A stretch of DNA of 64,000 bases from Erythrobacter sp. (GTDB lineage Bacteria > Pseudomonadota > Alphaproteobacteria > Sphingomonadales > Sphingomonadaceae): contig CP073261.1 in the NCBI GenBank assembly GCA_019739335.1, positions 2,470,001 to 2,534,000 on the forward strand, read 5' to 3'. Every line of letters starts with the position of its first letter. The stretch's first letter is position 1. Position numbers and translations under genes: made by a program. Shown piece by piece: positions 26,915 through 34,559 of the stretch. The notes under the pieces were generated by a model. That model did not search any database. It was not told where the DNA came from and saw only the letters and a program-made list of their open reading frames with translations.

Positions 26915-27868
26915 ATGCGCACGATGACAGCGATCGAGACAGCGCGCAGCGATTCGCCCGAACGCGGAGGGGGACTGATCCCCGGGAGCGAAGGCCTGGC
27001 CGCTTTCTCGCTGATCCGTCGCCGCGCAATGGCGATTCCGGTCCTTATCGCTGTGCCTCACGCCGGGCGCGAATATCCTCCCGCATTGCTGCGCCGCCTG
27101 CGCCATCCCGACGATGCGCCGCACCGGCTCGAAGACCGGCTGGTCGATCTGGTCGGCCATGCGGTGGCGCGGGATACCGGGGCGGCGCTGCTGGTGGCCC
27201 ATGCCCCGCGGGCGATGATCGATCTCAATCGCTCGCCCGACGATGTCGACTGGGAGATGGTCGCCGGTGGCGGCAGCAAGATTCGCTCGCGGCTGGCCGT
27301 GGGCAGGCGCGCGCGGGGCGGGCTGGGGCTGGTACCACGGCGGTTGCCGGGGCTAGGCGAGCTTTGGATTGCGCCTCTTCCTCGCGCCGAGCTGAGCGAG
27401 CGGATCGAGACGATCCACCAGCCCTATCACACCATTCTCTCGCAAACGCTGGAAACCATGCGCGACCGCTGGGGTGCGGCGCTGCTGGTCGACTTGCACT
27501 CGATGCCGCCGCTGGGTCCGAAGACGGGCGACGATCCGGCGGTGGACTACGTGATAGGTGATCGCTTTGGCGGGTCTTGCGACAACCGGCTGGTGCTGGC
27601 CGGGTTCGATCATCTCGAAAAGAGCGGCGCCCGCGCTGCGCATAACCAGCCCTATGCCGGTGGCTATGTGCTCGATCGACATGGCGCACCGGGGCGCGGG
27701 ATCAGCGCGCTGCAACTGGAAGTGTGCCGCACCGCCTATCTCGACCGCGACATGCGCCATCCCGGACCGGGACTTGACGACGTAGTGCAGACGGTAACCG
27801 GACTCGTGCGTCGCTTCGCCGATGAATTGGCCGGTTCTGCAACCGGGCTGGCCGAGGCTGCTGAATAA
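26915..27868 (+). CDS. N-formylglutamate amidohydrolase family protein
   Basis: 317 residues. The family's metal-binding and catalytic motifs are present: IAVPHAGREYP near residue 45, IDLNRSPDDVDW near 100, LLVDLHSMPP near 192 and a basic ALQLEVCR strand. The typical role is hydrolysis of N-formyl-L-glutamate in histidine breakdown or of related formyl amino acids; without hut genes nearby the substrate here is open. Divergent from cpdR over 118 bases. The first ATG at 26915 is used; ATG at 26924 is an alternative, and neither has a clear ribosome-binding site. Confidence 0.85.
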   Translation: MRTMTAIETARSDSPERGGGLIPGSEGLAAFSLIRRRAMAIPVLIAVPHAGREYPPALLRRLRHPDDAPHRLEDRLVDLVGHAVARDTGAALLVAHAPRAMIDLNRSPDDVDWEMVAGGGSKIRSRLAVGRRARGGLGLVPRRLPGLGELWIAPLPRAELSERIETIHQPYHTILSQTLETMRDRWGAALLVDLHSMPPLGPKTGDDPAVDYVIGDRFGGSCDNRLVLAGFDHLEKSGARAAHNQPYAGGYVLDRHGAPGRGISALQLEVCRTAYLDRDMRHPGPGLDDVVQTVTGLVRRFADELAGSATGLAEAAE

Positions 27869-27872
27869 CCAA

Positions 27873-27907
27873 GAAAAAACCGCCCCGTGCGCAATGCACG
27901 GAGCGGC
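27873..27907 (-). terminator. Rho-independent terminator of the small-RNA candidate
   Basis: CCGCTCCGTGC / GCACGGGGCGG, 11 pairs with one G-U, loop of 5 bases, followed on the minus strand by TTTTTTCTT. Confidence 0.85.
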
Positions 27908-27978
27908 CAAGGTTCAGGGAGGAGGTGTACCGAAGTACACCGATCCAGCCGGGCCATGAGGGGAGCGCCGACCGGACG
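27873..27978 (-). ncRNA. Candidate trans-acting small RNA with anti-Shine-Dalgarno motifs
   Basis: Minus strand, about 105 bases, in the gap between sapC and the amidohydrolase gene. Order 5' to 3': a 9-pair stem (27976-27968 with 27952-27944) around a 15-base loop holding GCTCCCCTC; a perfect GGTGTAC-TTCG-GTACACC hairpin (27941-27924) with a UUCG tetraloop; a single-stranded linker CTCCTCCCTGAACC; then an 11-pair terminator stem and TTTTTT. A promoter lies just upstream and the sapC terminator ends before it. CCUCC-rich loops that can pair with ribosome-binding sites are known in alphaproteobacterial small RNAs such as the alpha-r14 group. Family membership is not claimed; no search was run. 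Confidence 0.6.
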
Positions 27979-27984
27979 AGAAAC

Positions 27985-28013
27985 CAGATAGGATCGGGCC
28001 GTGTTCGTTGCAA
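27985..28013 (-). promoter_or_regulatory. Candidate promoter of the small RNA
   Basis: On the minus strand TTGCAA (28013-28008), a 17-base spacer, then TATCTG (27990-27985). The predicted transcript start near 27978 falls right before the first stem of the small-RNA candidate. Confidence 0.5.
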
Positions 28014-28021
28014 GTGCTACG

Positions 28022-28055
28022 AAAAAGGCGCACCCACTTTCCGGGCCGCGCCTTT
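28022..28055 (-). terminator. Terminator after sapC
   Basis: On the minus strand AAGGCGC ... GCGCCTT with an inner CCC/GGG pairing, followed by TTTTTC. It ends the sapC transcript and separates it from the small-RNA promoter. Confidence 0.75.
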
Positions 28056-28089
28056 CGCATTTTATCCCGCTTCCGGGGCCGATCAGCCG

Positions 28090-28896
28090 TTACTTGGCAG
28101 GCGGGATCGCCGCTGCGCCGTTGGCAAGTTCAGCCGCCAGAGGGCCCTTGCCCTGTTCGGCCTGGCGGGCGAAAATCGTCCGCATCAGATCGAGCGAGAA
28201 CAGGTGCGCGAAGATCAGCGGCAGCAGGCCGTTCTGGTTCCACGTGCGCAACTGGTCACCGCGCAATTCGCGCAGCTTTTCCTGGTTCACCATGCGGAAG
28301 CCGCGATAGGTGAAGGGCTGGTCCGGCTTGTCGCGACGCTGGATGGCGATTTCCCCGTCCATCAGCAGGTCGTGCTTCTGCAGTTCGTCCATGAACAGCT
28401 GGGTGCGGTTGCCCGCTTCCTCGAACTTCTCGCAGAATTGCAGCAGGCTCTGGGTGTGTTCGCTGGGTTGCTTGTCTTCGGTGAACAGCGCCTGGCCTTC
28501 GTCGAATTCGCCCACCAGGTCGCTCGACGGATCGAAGCATAGCGAAAGATTGTCCGAATCCTTCTGCAAGCGCGCCAGCAGGAAGGGGTAGCGCCGGACA
28601 TAGGCGGGCACATAGGGCGTGCCAACGGGCGTGCCATCATCGCTGAAGAACACGTTGACGCCTTCGTTGAGGCCCATCAGCGCCAGCGGCACCGGGCGAT
28701 CCCCGGCGGAAAATACGATCGGATAGTCGCGCTGGGCAACGGGGAATTCCTCCACCGTCAGCGGAATGGCGTGCTGGCCGGCAACCCACGGCGCCTTGTC
28801 GGTGGTGCGGCCCTTCCAGCTGGCGTGATCGTTGCTGTTGAGCGGCACGAGGCTCTTGTAAAGAACGGGCAGGCTGGAATTGGGCGCGCTGGCCAT
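28090..28896 (-). CDS. SapC family protein
   Basis: 268 residues, soluble, starting MASAPNSSLPVLYKSLVPLN. The pattern YPIVFSAGDRPVPLALMGLNEG, YVPAYVRRYPFLLA and the acidic CFDPSSDLVGEFDEGQALF matches the SapC family, named for an S-layer-associated Campylobacter protein. The biochemical role is unknown; members are common in sphingomonads and often lie near TonB receptor or tryptophan halogenase genes, which are not present here. ATG preceded by CGGAGAG. A clear terminator follows. Confidence 0.85.
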   Translation of the reverse strand: MASAPNSSLPVLYKSLVPLNSNDHASWKGRTTDKAPWVAGQHAIPLTVEEFPVAQRDYPIVFSAGDRPVPLALMGLNEGVNVFFSDDGTPVGTPYVPAYVRRYPFLLARLQKDSDNLSLCFDPSSDLVGEFDEGQALFTEDKQPSEHTQSLLQFCEKFEEAGNRTQLFMDELQKHDLLMDGEIAIQRRDKPDQPFTYRGFRMVNQEKLRELRGDQLRTWNQNGLLPLIFAHLFSLDLMRTIFARQAEQGKGPLAAELANGAAAIPPAK

Positions 28897-28986
28897 AGTG
28901 GTCTCTCCGGTCAGGATTGTCTGGATGGCATCGCCAACTGCAGGGATCGCTCCCCCGCCGGGATACCGTAATAATGCGGGCGGGCC

Positions 28987-30459
28987 TTAATGCGTGCCGC
29001 TTGCCGACGCAAGTTGCACTGGCACCTCGTCATCCAATGGCACGAGTTTGCCCGGATTGAGCAACCCGGCCGGGTCAAGCGCGCGCTTGACCGAGCGGAG
29101 GATCGCCAGGTGCACCGGATCGGCCAGCCGCGCCAGTTCGCCGCGCTTCATCTGGCCGATGCCGTGTTCGGCGCTGATCGATCCGCCCCATGCAGTTACT
29201 TCGTCATGCACGAAGGTGCTGATCGCCTTGCCTTCGCTGGCTTCCCACTTCCCTGCCACCGCGCCCGCAGGAGCGAGGACGTGGAAATGCACGTTGCCGT
29301 CTCCCAGGTGGCCGAATGCGACGGCGCGGCAGCCGGGAAAGGCAGCTTCGACCTTGGGCACGGCTTCGGTCACGAAGTCGGCCATCGTGGCGACGGGTAC
29401 GGAAATGTCGTGTTGCATTGCCGGGCCGAGTGCGCGTTCGGCAGGAGCGATCTCGTCACGCAGCAGCCAGAATTCCTCGGCCTGTTTTTCGTTGGCGGCG
29501 ATGGTGGCGTCTTCCACCAGCCCGGCCTCGAACGCGCTTTCGAGCAGCGTCTGGGCGAGCGCGGGCAGGGCATCGGCTCCGCTTGCATCGGCGGTCAGCT
29601 CGATCAGGGCATTCCATTCGTGCTGGTCCTGCAAGGGCGATCGTGCCCCCGGCGTGTGCGCCAGCACAGCGGCGAGCGAATGCTGCGGCATCACCTCGAA
29701 GCCCTCCAGCGCACCCCCTGCATGGCGCTGTGCGTGGAGCAGCAGCTTGCGCGCGTCGCGGATGTCGGCCAGCCCCGCCCACAGCACCGCCCGGTCCGCC
29801 AGCGCGGGAAGCAGGCGCAGGGTCGCCCCGGTGACGATCCCCAGCGTGCCTTCCGAACCGATCAGCAATTGCTTGAGGTCGAACCCGCGGTTGTCCTTCT
29901 TCAGCGGGGTGAGGCAATCGAACACCGATCCGTCCGCCAGCACGGCTTCCAGCCCGAGCACCTGCGCGCGCATCGATCCGTGGCGCAGCACCTGCGTTCC
30001 CCCGGCATTGGTCGAAATCAGCCCGCCAATGGTGGCCGAACCCTTGCCGCCCAGCGTCAGGGGAAAGCGCAGACCGTGAGCCTCCGCCGCTTCGTGCAAG
30101 ATCTGGAGGATCAGCCCGGCGTCGCAGGTCACTTCGCCCGCCTCGGCATCGAAGCGGCGGATCGTGTTCATCCGCCGCAGCGAGAGCACGATGGCATTCC
30201 CGCTGGCGTCGGGAGTCGCCCCGCCCGACATCCCGCTGTTGCCGCCCTGCGGGACGATCGGCACCCCGTGCTTTGCGCAGAGCTTGACCAGCCCGGCGAC
30301 TTCCGCTGTCGAAGCAGGAGAGGCGAGCCCAAGCGCGCGCCCGGTATAGCGCCCGCGCCAGTCGGTCAGCCACGGCGTCACCAGATCGGGATCGGTCGCC
30401 AGCCCGCGCGGACCGAGCAACTGCGCGGCGGAATCGAGGAAGGTATCGCTATCGTTCAT
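28987..30459 (-). CDS. FAD-linked oxidase / D-2-hydroxyacid dehydrogenase
   Basis: 490 residues of the GlcD/D-lactate dehydrogenase flavoprotein family. The PP-loop that binds FAD diphosphate is VPQGGNSGMSGGATPD (near residue 85), followed by GGLISTNAGGTQVLRHGSMR; the C-terminal substrate domain has FGHLGDGNVHFHV and SAEHGIGQMKRGEL with metal/substrate His residues. It oxidises a D-2-hydroxyacid (2-hydroxyglutarate, lactate or glycolate) and passes electrons on. The ATG at 30459 (MNDSDTF) is chosen because the family similarity begins just after it; an ATG 20 codons upstream is possible. Confidence 0.88.
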   Translation of the reverse strand: MNDSDTFLDSAAQLLGPRGLATDPDLVTPWLTDWRGRYTGRALGLASPASTAEVAGLVKLCAKHGVPIVPQGGNSGMSGGATPDASGNAIVLSLRRMNTIRRFDAEAGEVTCDAGLILQILHEAAEAHGLRFPLTLGGKGSATIGGLISTNAGGTQVLRHGSMRAQVLGLEAVLADGSVFDCLTPLKKDNRGFDLKQLLIGSEGTLGIVTGATLRLLPALADRAVLWAGLADIRDARKLLLHAQRHAGGALEGFEVMPQHSLAAVLAHTPGARSPLQDQHEWNALIELTADASGADALPALAQTLLESAFEAGLVEDATIAANEKQAEEFWLLRDEIAPAERALGPAMQHDISVPVATMADFVTEAVPKVEAAFPGCRAVAFGHLGDGNVHFHVLAPAGAVAGKWEASEGKAISTFVHDEVTAWGGSISAEHGIGQMKRGELARLADPVHLAILRSVKRALDPAGLLNPGKLVPLDDEVPVQLASASGTH

Positions 30460-30594
30460 GGCGAGCTTGATGCCAGCCCAAGGGCCTGCTTGCCAAGTAT
30501 CAGTTAAGCCGACATTCAATCCCGTGGTCTATGAGAGGGTGCAGGGCAGGGGATAGATGGGGAATATTCCCTCGGGGTTTGAACGCATTAGCAC

Positions 30595-31185
30595 ATGAAA
30601 CGCCTTTTCGCCTTCCTTGCGCCTGCCGCGCTGCTCGCCCCTTTGCTGGCGATGCAGGGAGCCGTGCGCGTCGAAGCGCAGGACGCCGCGCCCGATGTGC
30701 CGGGGCAATCGGTGCCGCTGCCGTCGCCGGTGCTCGGCTTCGATCCCGATGCAGAGCCGCCGTTCGACACGCTTGAACGCGCGCGCCAGCCGCAGCACCA
30801 GCACCAGGTGCGGGTGCAACAGCGCGTGGTGATCCGCATTTCTCCCGCTCCTGCGCAGGCGCGCACGCAGATGCTGGCAGATCTGCCGCGCCGCCCGATG
30901 CGCACCCGCTATGCCGAAGTCGATCACAGCGATTGCATCGATGCCGAAGGCGTGGTCGGCGTGCAGCCGACGGCAGACAACCGGCTATTGTTCTTCACCA
31001 ATGCGAACCAGATCATCGCCGCCGAACTGGAAGACGGCTGTTCTGCCCGGGCCTTCTACGCGGGGTTCTACATCGAACGCAGCGACGATGCGCGGCTGTG
31101 CGTCGATCGGGACCGGTTGCAGTCACGCGCCGGGGCCAGTTGCCAGGTGGAGGAATTCACCCGGCTGGTGGCCGTTGCCAACTAG
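30595..31185 (+). CDS. Secreted hypothetical protein
   Basis: 196 residues with a signal peptide MKRLFAFLAPAALLAPLLA and probable cleavage after RVEA. The mature part has a Pro/Gln-rich stretch (QPQHQHQVRVQQR) and four cysteines (Cys in HSDCIDAE, DGCSAR, RLCVDR, ASCQVE) spaced as for two disulfides, so a periplasmic role is likely. Family not recognised. A 12-base palindrome GGGAATATTCCC lies at 30560-30571, 23 bases before the start, and could be an operator. Monocistronic. Confidence 0.7.
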   Translation: MKRLFAFLAPAALLAPLLAMQGAVRVEAQDAAPDVPGQSVPLPSPVLGFDPDAEPPFDTLERARQPQHQHQVRVQQRVVIRISPAPAQARTQMLADLPRRPMRTRYAEVDHSDCIDAEGVVGVQPTADNRLLFFTNANQIIAAELEDGCSARAFYAGFYIERSDDARLCVDRDRLQSRAGASCQVEEFTRLVAVAN

Positions 31186-31313
31186 GCACAGCGCGCCTGC
31201 CGAAAGGCGGTCCTCCGTCCGCAAATCTTGACTTTTCGCCTCCTCGCGGCCTAGGGCGCGCCACAACGCTTACGTGCAGGTGCGCGCAGGCTCTTTTTCC
31301 GGAAACATATATT

Positions 31314-32816
31314 TTGACAACATTCGCCGATCTCGGCCTTTCTCCCGAATTGCTCCAGGCTGTGGAAGCTTCGGGATACACTACGCCCACGCCGATCCAG
31401 GCGGAGGCGATTCCCGCCGTGCTGATGATGAAGGACATCATCGGCATTGCCCAGACGGGCACCGGCAAGACCGCCAGCTTCGTGCTGCCGATGATCGATG
31501 TGCTCGCCAGCGGCCGCCGCCGCGCGCTGATGCCGCGTTCGCTGATTCTGGAGCCGACCCGCGAACTCGCCGCGCAAGTGGCGGAGAATTTCGAAAAGTA
31601 CGGCAAGAACCACGACCTCAAGATGGCGCTGCTGATCGGCGGCGTGCAGATGGGCGATCAGATCAAGGCACTGAACGACGGCGTGGATGTGCTGATCGCC
31701 ACGCCGGGCCGCCTGATGGACCTGTTCGAACGCGGCAAGATCATGCTCAACGGCTGCGAGCTGCTGGTGATCGACGAGGCCGACCGGATGCTCGACATGG
31801 GCTTCATCCCGGACATCGAATTCATCTGTTCCAAGCTGCCCGAAACCCGGCAGACGCTGCTCTTCTCGGCCACGATGCCGCCGCCGATCACCAAGCTGGC
31901 CAAGACTTTCCTCAGCAATCCCAAGCGGATCGAAGTCAACCGCGCGGCAAGCACCAACGAGAACATCACGGCCTTCAAGCTGCCGGTAAAGGCGCGCGAG
32001 AAGCAGGGCACGCTCAAGTGGCTGCTGCGCAACGATCTGGTCGAAACCGCGATCATCTTCTCCAACCGCAAGACGACCGTGAGCGAGCTCAACAAGGCGT
32101 TGCAGCGCGACGGGTTCCGTTCGGGCGAGATCCACGGCGATATCGATCAGGCCAGCCGCAATGCCGAATTGCAGCGGTTCAAGGACGGGACGATCAACAT
32201 CCTCGTCGCCAGCGATGTCGCCGCGCGCGGGCTGGACATCAAGGGCGTATCGCACGTCTTCAATTATGACACCCCGTGGCACCCGGACGATTACGTCCAC
32301 CGCGTGGGTCGCACTGGTCGCGCCGGGAACAAGGGCCGCGCCTTTACCTTCGTGGCCGAGGGCGACCAGGAAGCCATCGACAATGTCGAGAAGCTGACCG
32401 GCACGGTTATTCCGGTGTTCGGCAAGAAGGACGTGCGGGTTGAATTGCCGCAAGCTGCCGTAAAGGCGGCGGCCAAGCAGGCTGCGCCAGATGATGCGGA
32501 CGAGCCGGAAGCGGAAGCTGCCGAAAAGCCGAAGCGTGGCGCTCGCCGGAAGCCGGAGCGTGAGGCTCGGCCCGAACGTGCAGAGCGAGCAGAACGTGCG
32601 GAACGGCCAGAGCGTGACGCAAGGCCGGAACGTGAAGCAAGGCCGGAGCGCGCCGAAAAGCCCGCTCCCGCCCGGCGCGAGGCTCGCCCGGAACCGCGTG
32701 ACGAGTCCCGCAAGGACGAACGCAAGCAGCGCTATCGCGACCAGGACGATGCCCCGGTGCCTGCAGGCGAGTGGAACGGCCCGATGCCGGGCTTCCTCGG
32801 CGTCGGCTTCGACTGA
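31314..32816 (+). CDS. DEAD-box ATP-dependent RNA helicase
   Basis: 500 residues, beginning with TTG (MTTFADLGLSPELLQAV...), the standard start of this family; no ATG is available near it. All helicase motifs are seen: Q-motif TPTPIQAEAIP, I AQTGTGKT, Ia PTRELAAQ, II DEAD in VIDEADRML, III SAT, and VI HRVGRTGRAG. RhlE-like core of about 375 residues. The last about 115 residues form a charged low-complexity tail of Arg-Pro-Glu-Arg-Ala units (RPERDARPEREARPERAEK), likely disordered and RNA-contacting. Stop is 4 bases from the convergent transporter stop. Confidence 0.93.
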   Translation: MTTFADLGLSPELLQAVEASGYTTPTPIQAEAIPAVLMMKDIIGIAQTGTGKTASFVLPMIDVLASGRRRALMPRSLILEPTRELAAQVAENFEKYGKNHDLKMALLIGGVQMGDQIKALNDGVDVLIATPGRLMDLFERGKIMLNGCELLVIDEADRMLDMGFIPDIEFICSKLPETRQTLLFSATMPPPITKLAKTFLSNPKRIEVNRAASTNENITAFKLPVKAREKQGTLKWLLRNDLVETAIIFSNRKTTVSELNKALQRDGFRSGEIHGDIDQASRNAELQRFKDGTINILVASDVAARGLDIKGVSHVFNYDTPWHPDDYVHRVGRTGRAGNKGRAFTFVAEGDQEAIDNVEKLTGTVIPVFGKKDVRVELPQAAVKAAAKQAAPDDADEPEAEAAEKPKRGARRKPEREARPERAERAERAERPERDARPEREARPERAEKPAPARREARPEPRDESRKDERKQRYRDQDDAPVPAGEWNGPMPGFLGVGFD

Positions 32817-32820
32817 GGCT

Positions 32821-33708
32821 TTATAGCCGGGGCCGCACTAGCAGCCCCTTGAACATCGCTGTGCTCGGTCGCACCGCGATCACCAGCACGCCCGCCACTG
32901 CCAGTGCCGCGCCCGCGAGCATTAGCAGGCTCACTTCGTCGCCGGTGATCGTCGCGCCCATCAGGATTGTGAACACCGGCGTCAGCAGGGTGATCGGCGC
33001 GACCACGCCTGCCTCGTTCGCCTGCAGGATGCGGAAATAGAGCGTGTGCGCCAGCACCGAGACGACGAGGCCCGAAAACAGCGTTGCCCCCGCCAGTTCC
33101 CACGGCATGGCGAGCGAGGCGGCGATCTGGCCGCTTTCCAGCGCCATGCTCAGCGGAAACAGCAGCAGGCTGGAGAAGAACCCCGCCCAGGCCATCAGCC
33201 GCAGCGCGGACAGTTCGATGGTCTTCAGGTAAACCGATCCCAGCGCCCCCACTAGCGCGCCCGCGAACACCCACAGCAGCCCGGCGCTGTTCTCCCACCC
33301 GGTGGGGGAAGCGACCGCCAGCAGTACCCCGCCCAGCGCCATCGCAATCCCGATTCCGCGCCGCCAGCGCACCTGTTCCTTCAGGATTACGATGGCGAAC
33401 AGCACCGTCATCGGTGCGCCTGAGAGCTGGACGATGGCGGAGGAAGAGGGCGTGGCATCCTGCAGCCCGACGAACAGCAGCGCAAACCCGCCGCCGCTCA
33501 CCGAAGTCGTCACCAGCGCCACCCGCCACCAGTCCTTCCCCGGCCACTTGAGCCACGGCACGAGCACCGCAACCACCAGCAGCGACCGGAGCGCAGCGTA
33601 GTACAGCGGCGGGATGGCCATGTCGGTGACGACAATCCGGCTGACAATGACATTCGCGGCCCAGATCACGCAGAGCAGGACAAGGGTGGCGATGTCGCGG
33701 AAGGGCAT
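32821..33708 (-). CDS. EamA/DMT-family transporter
   Basis: 295 residues with 10 predicted membrane helices in two EamA repeats (about residues 5-140 and 150-285). VLLCVIWAANVIVSRIVV and a second GVVAPITLLTPVFTILMGA are the usual repeat landmarks. Probably exports a metabolite such as an amino acid or purine; substrate cannot be inferred. ATG at 33708. Convergent with the helicase; the 57-residue gene upstream on the same strand is 59 bases away. Confidence 0.87.
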   Translation of the reverse strand: MPFRDIATLVLLCVIWAANVIVSRIVVTDMAIPPLYYAALRSLLVVAVLVPWLKWPGKDWWRVALVTTSVSGGGFALLFVGLQDATPSSSAIVQLSGAPMTVLFAIVILKEQVRWRRGIGIAMALGGVLLAVASPTGWENSAGLLWVFAGALVGALGSVYLKTIELSALRLMAWAGFFSSLLLFPLSMALESGQIAASLAMPWELAGATLFSGLVVSVLAHTLYFRILQANEAGVVAPITLLTPVFTILMGATITGDEVSLLMLAGAALAVAGVLVIAVRPSTAMFKGLLVRPRL

Positions 33709-33767
33709 GGGCAGCGCGGTAGCATGGCGAGCGGAGCGGAGAAACCTTCCGCCGCCGCTCGAGGGGA

Positions 33768-33941
33768 TTAGGCCGCCCCGATTACGCCCGCCACGTGCTC
33801 GATCGAACCGGTCACCAGCAGCGGACTGCCACCGACCATGCCGACCAGCGTCTGCCCGTTCTCCCCGGTCCGCAGCCAGGCGATATTGCTGGCCACGACA
33901 AGATAATTGCCGCCGCGCGAGGGCAGATTGACGAATTTCAT
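33768..33941 (-). CDS. Small conserved-looking protein (57 aa)
   Basis: 57 residues reading MKFVNLPSRGGNYLVVASNI then a mostly beta-patterned chain to the end (AWLRTGENGQTLVGMVGGSP, LLVTGSIEHVAGVIGAA). RBS AGGAG lies 8 bases before the ATG. The order of short strands and the late helix SIEHVAGVI resemble the FlbD-type small proteins, but the similarity is weak and I do not claim it. It precedes the EamA gene by 59 bases on the same strand. Confidence 0.6.
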   Translation of the reverse strand: MKFVNLPSRGGNYLVVASNIAWLRTGENGQTLVGMVGGSPLLVTGSIEHVAGVIGAA

Positions 33942-34031
33942 TGGGGAGTCTCCTGACGGGGCGGGTGTAGCGGCGGGGTGTCTCGATTGGATTAACAGGG
34001 TGCGATTGTGGGGGACATTCGCATTAACCTT

Positions 34032-34060
34032 CGCTCAGCCTGAGCTTGTGGAAGGCCACG
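34032..34060. repeat. Short palindromic-family repeat, copy a
   Basis: CGCTCAGCCTGAGCTTGTGG then AAGGCCACG. Related copies lie at 34381-34409 (inverted), 34509-34537 and in the pair at 46626-46717. Confidence 0.7.
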
Positions 34061-34082
34061 CGCAAAGGCTAATCCAGCGGGC

Positions 34083-34361
34083 ATGGATTTCTACGCCTAT
34101 CTCCTGCTTTGCAACGATGGCAGCTAGTACGCAGGGCATACCGACGACCTCAATGTGCGTTTGGCGCAGCATCAGAGTGGGACGCTGCGAGGCTACACTG
34201 CTGGGCGTCGTCCCGTGAAGCTCGTCTGGTCAGAGTGTTTTCCAACGCGGGACGAGGCCTTTGCTGCGGAACGCAGGATCAAAGGTTGGAGTCGGGCTAA
34301 GAAAGAGGCGCTGATCGCAGGAGATTGGGAAGAAATTTCGCGATTGGCGCGTGGTGGATAG
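34083..34361 (+). pseudogene. GIY-YIG endonuclease-like gene interrupted by an amber codon
   Basis: ATG at 34083 opens MDFYAYLLLCNDGS, then a TAG (34125-34127) sits where this family has a Tyr (usual pattern GSYYVGHT), and the same frame continues YAGHTDDLNVRLAQHQSG ... to TAG at 34361. Without the amber codon the product would be a 92-residue stand-alone GIY-YIG domain of the UvrC/URI type, complete to the C-terminal SRAKKEALIAGDW. A TAC or TAT to TAG change by one base explains the break. The gene is flanked on both sides by short repeats of one family. Confidence 0.75.
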
Positions 34362-34380
34362 GTCTTTGGGGCGGATGTTT

Positions 34381-34409
34381 GCGCGTGGCCTTCGACAGGC
34401 TAAGGCTGA
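34381..34409. repeat. Short palindromic-family repeat, copy b
   Basis: GCGTGGCCTTCGACAGGCTA then AGGCTGAGC, inverted relative to copies a and c. Confidence 0.7.
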
Positions 34410-34508
34410 GCTGGGCAAATGTGAAAAGGCTTGCGAGATTAAGCGTTCTTCACCGGATCGTCGCTAAACGAACAGTCCTGTCGTGCCTGCCGTTTCGCAC
34501 AAACACCC

Positions 34509-34537
34509 GCTCAGCCTGAGCCTGTCGAAGGCCGCGT
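34509..34537. repeat. Short palindromic-family repeat, copy c
   Basis: CGCTCAGCCTGAGCCTGTCG then AAGGCCGCG; same orientation as copy a. Confidence 0.7.
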
Positions 34538-34559
34538 GCTGCAACCAACCCCAAGCGCA

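Noticed and set aside
27736..27957. Minus-strand frame of 73 codons over the small-RNA candidate
   Set aside because: It runs through two hairpins and a terminator, lacks a ribosome-binding site and has no protein-like pattern.
28990..30507. Long plus-strand frames opposite the FAD dehydrogenase
   Set aside because: Antisense shadow; the minus-strand protein has clear FAD motifs.
34032..34537. CRISPR-like array from repeated short units
   Set aside because: Only three copies, alternating orientation and irregular spacing; no cas genes.
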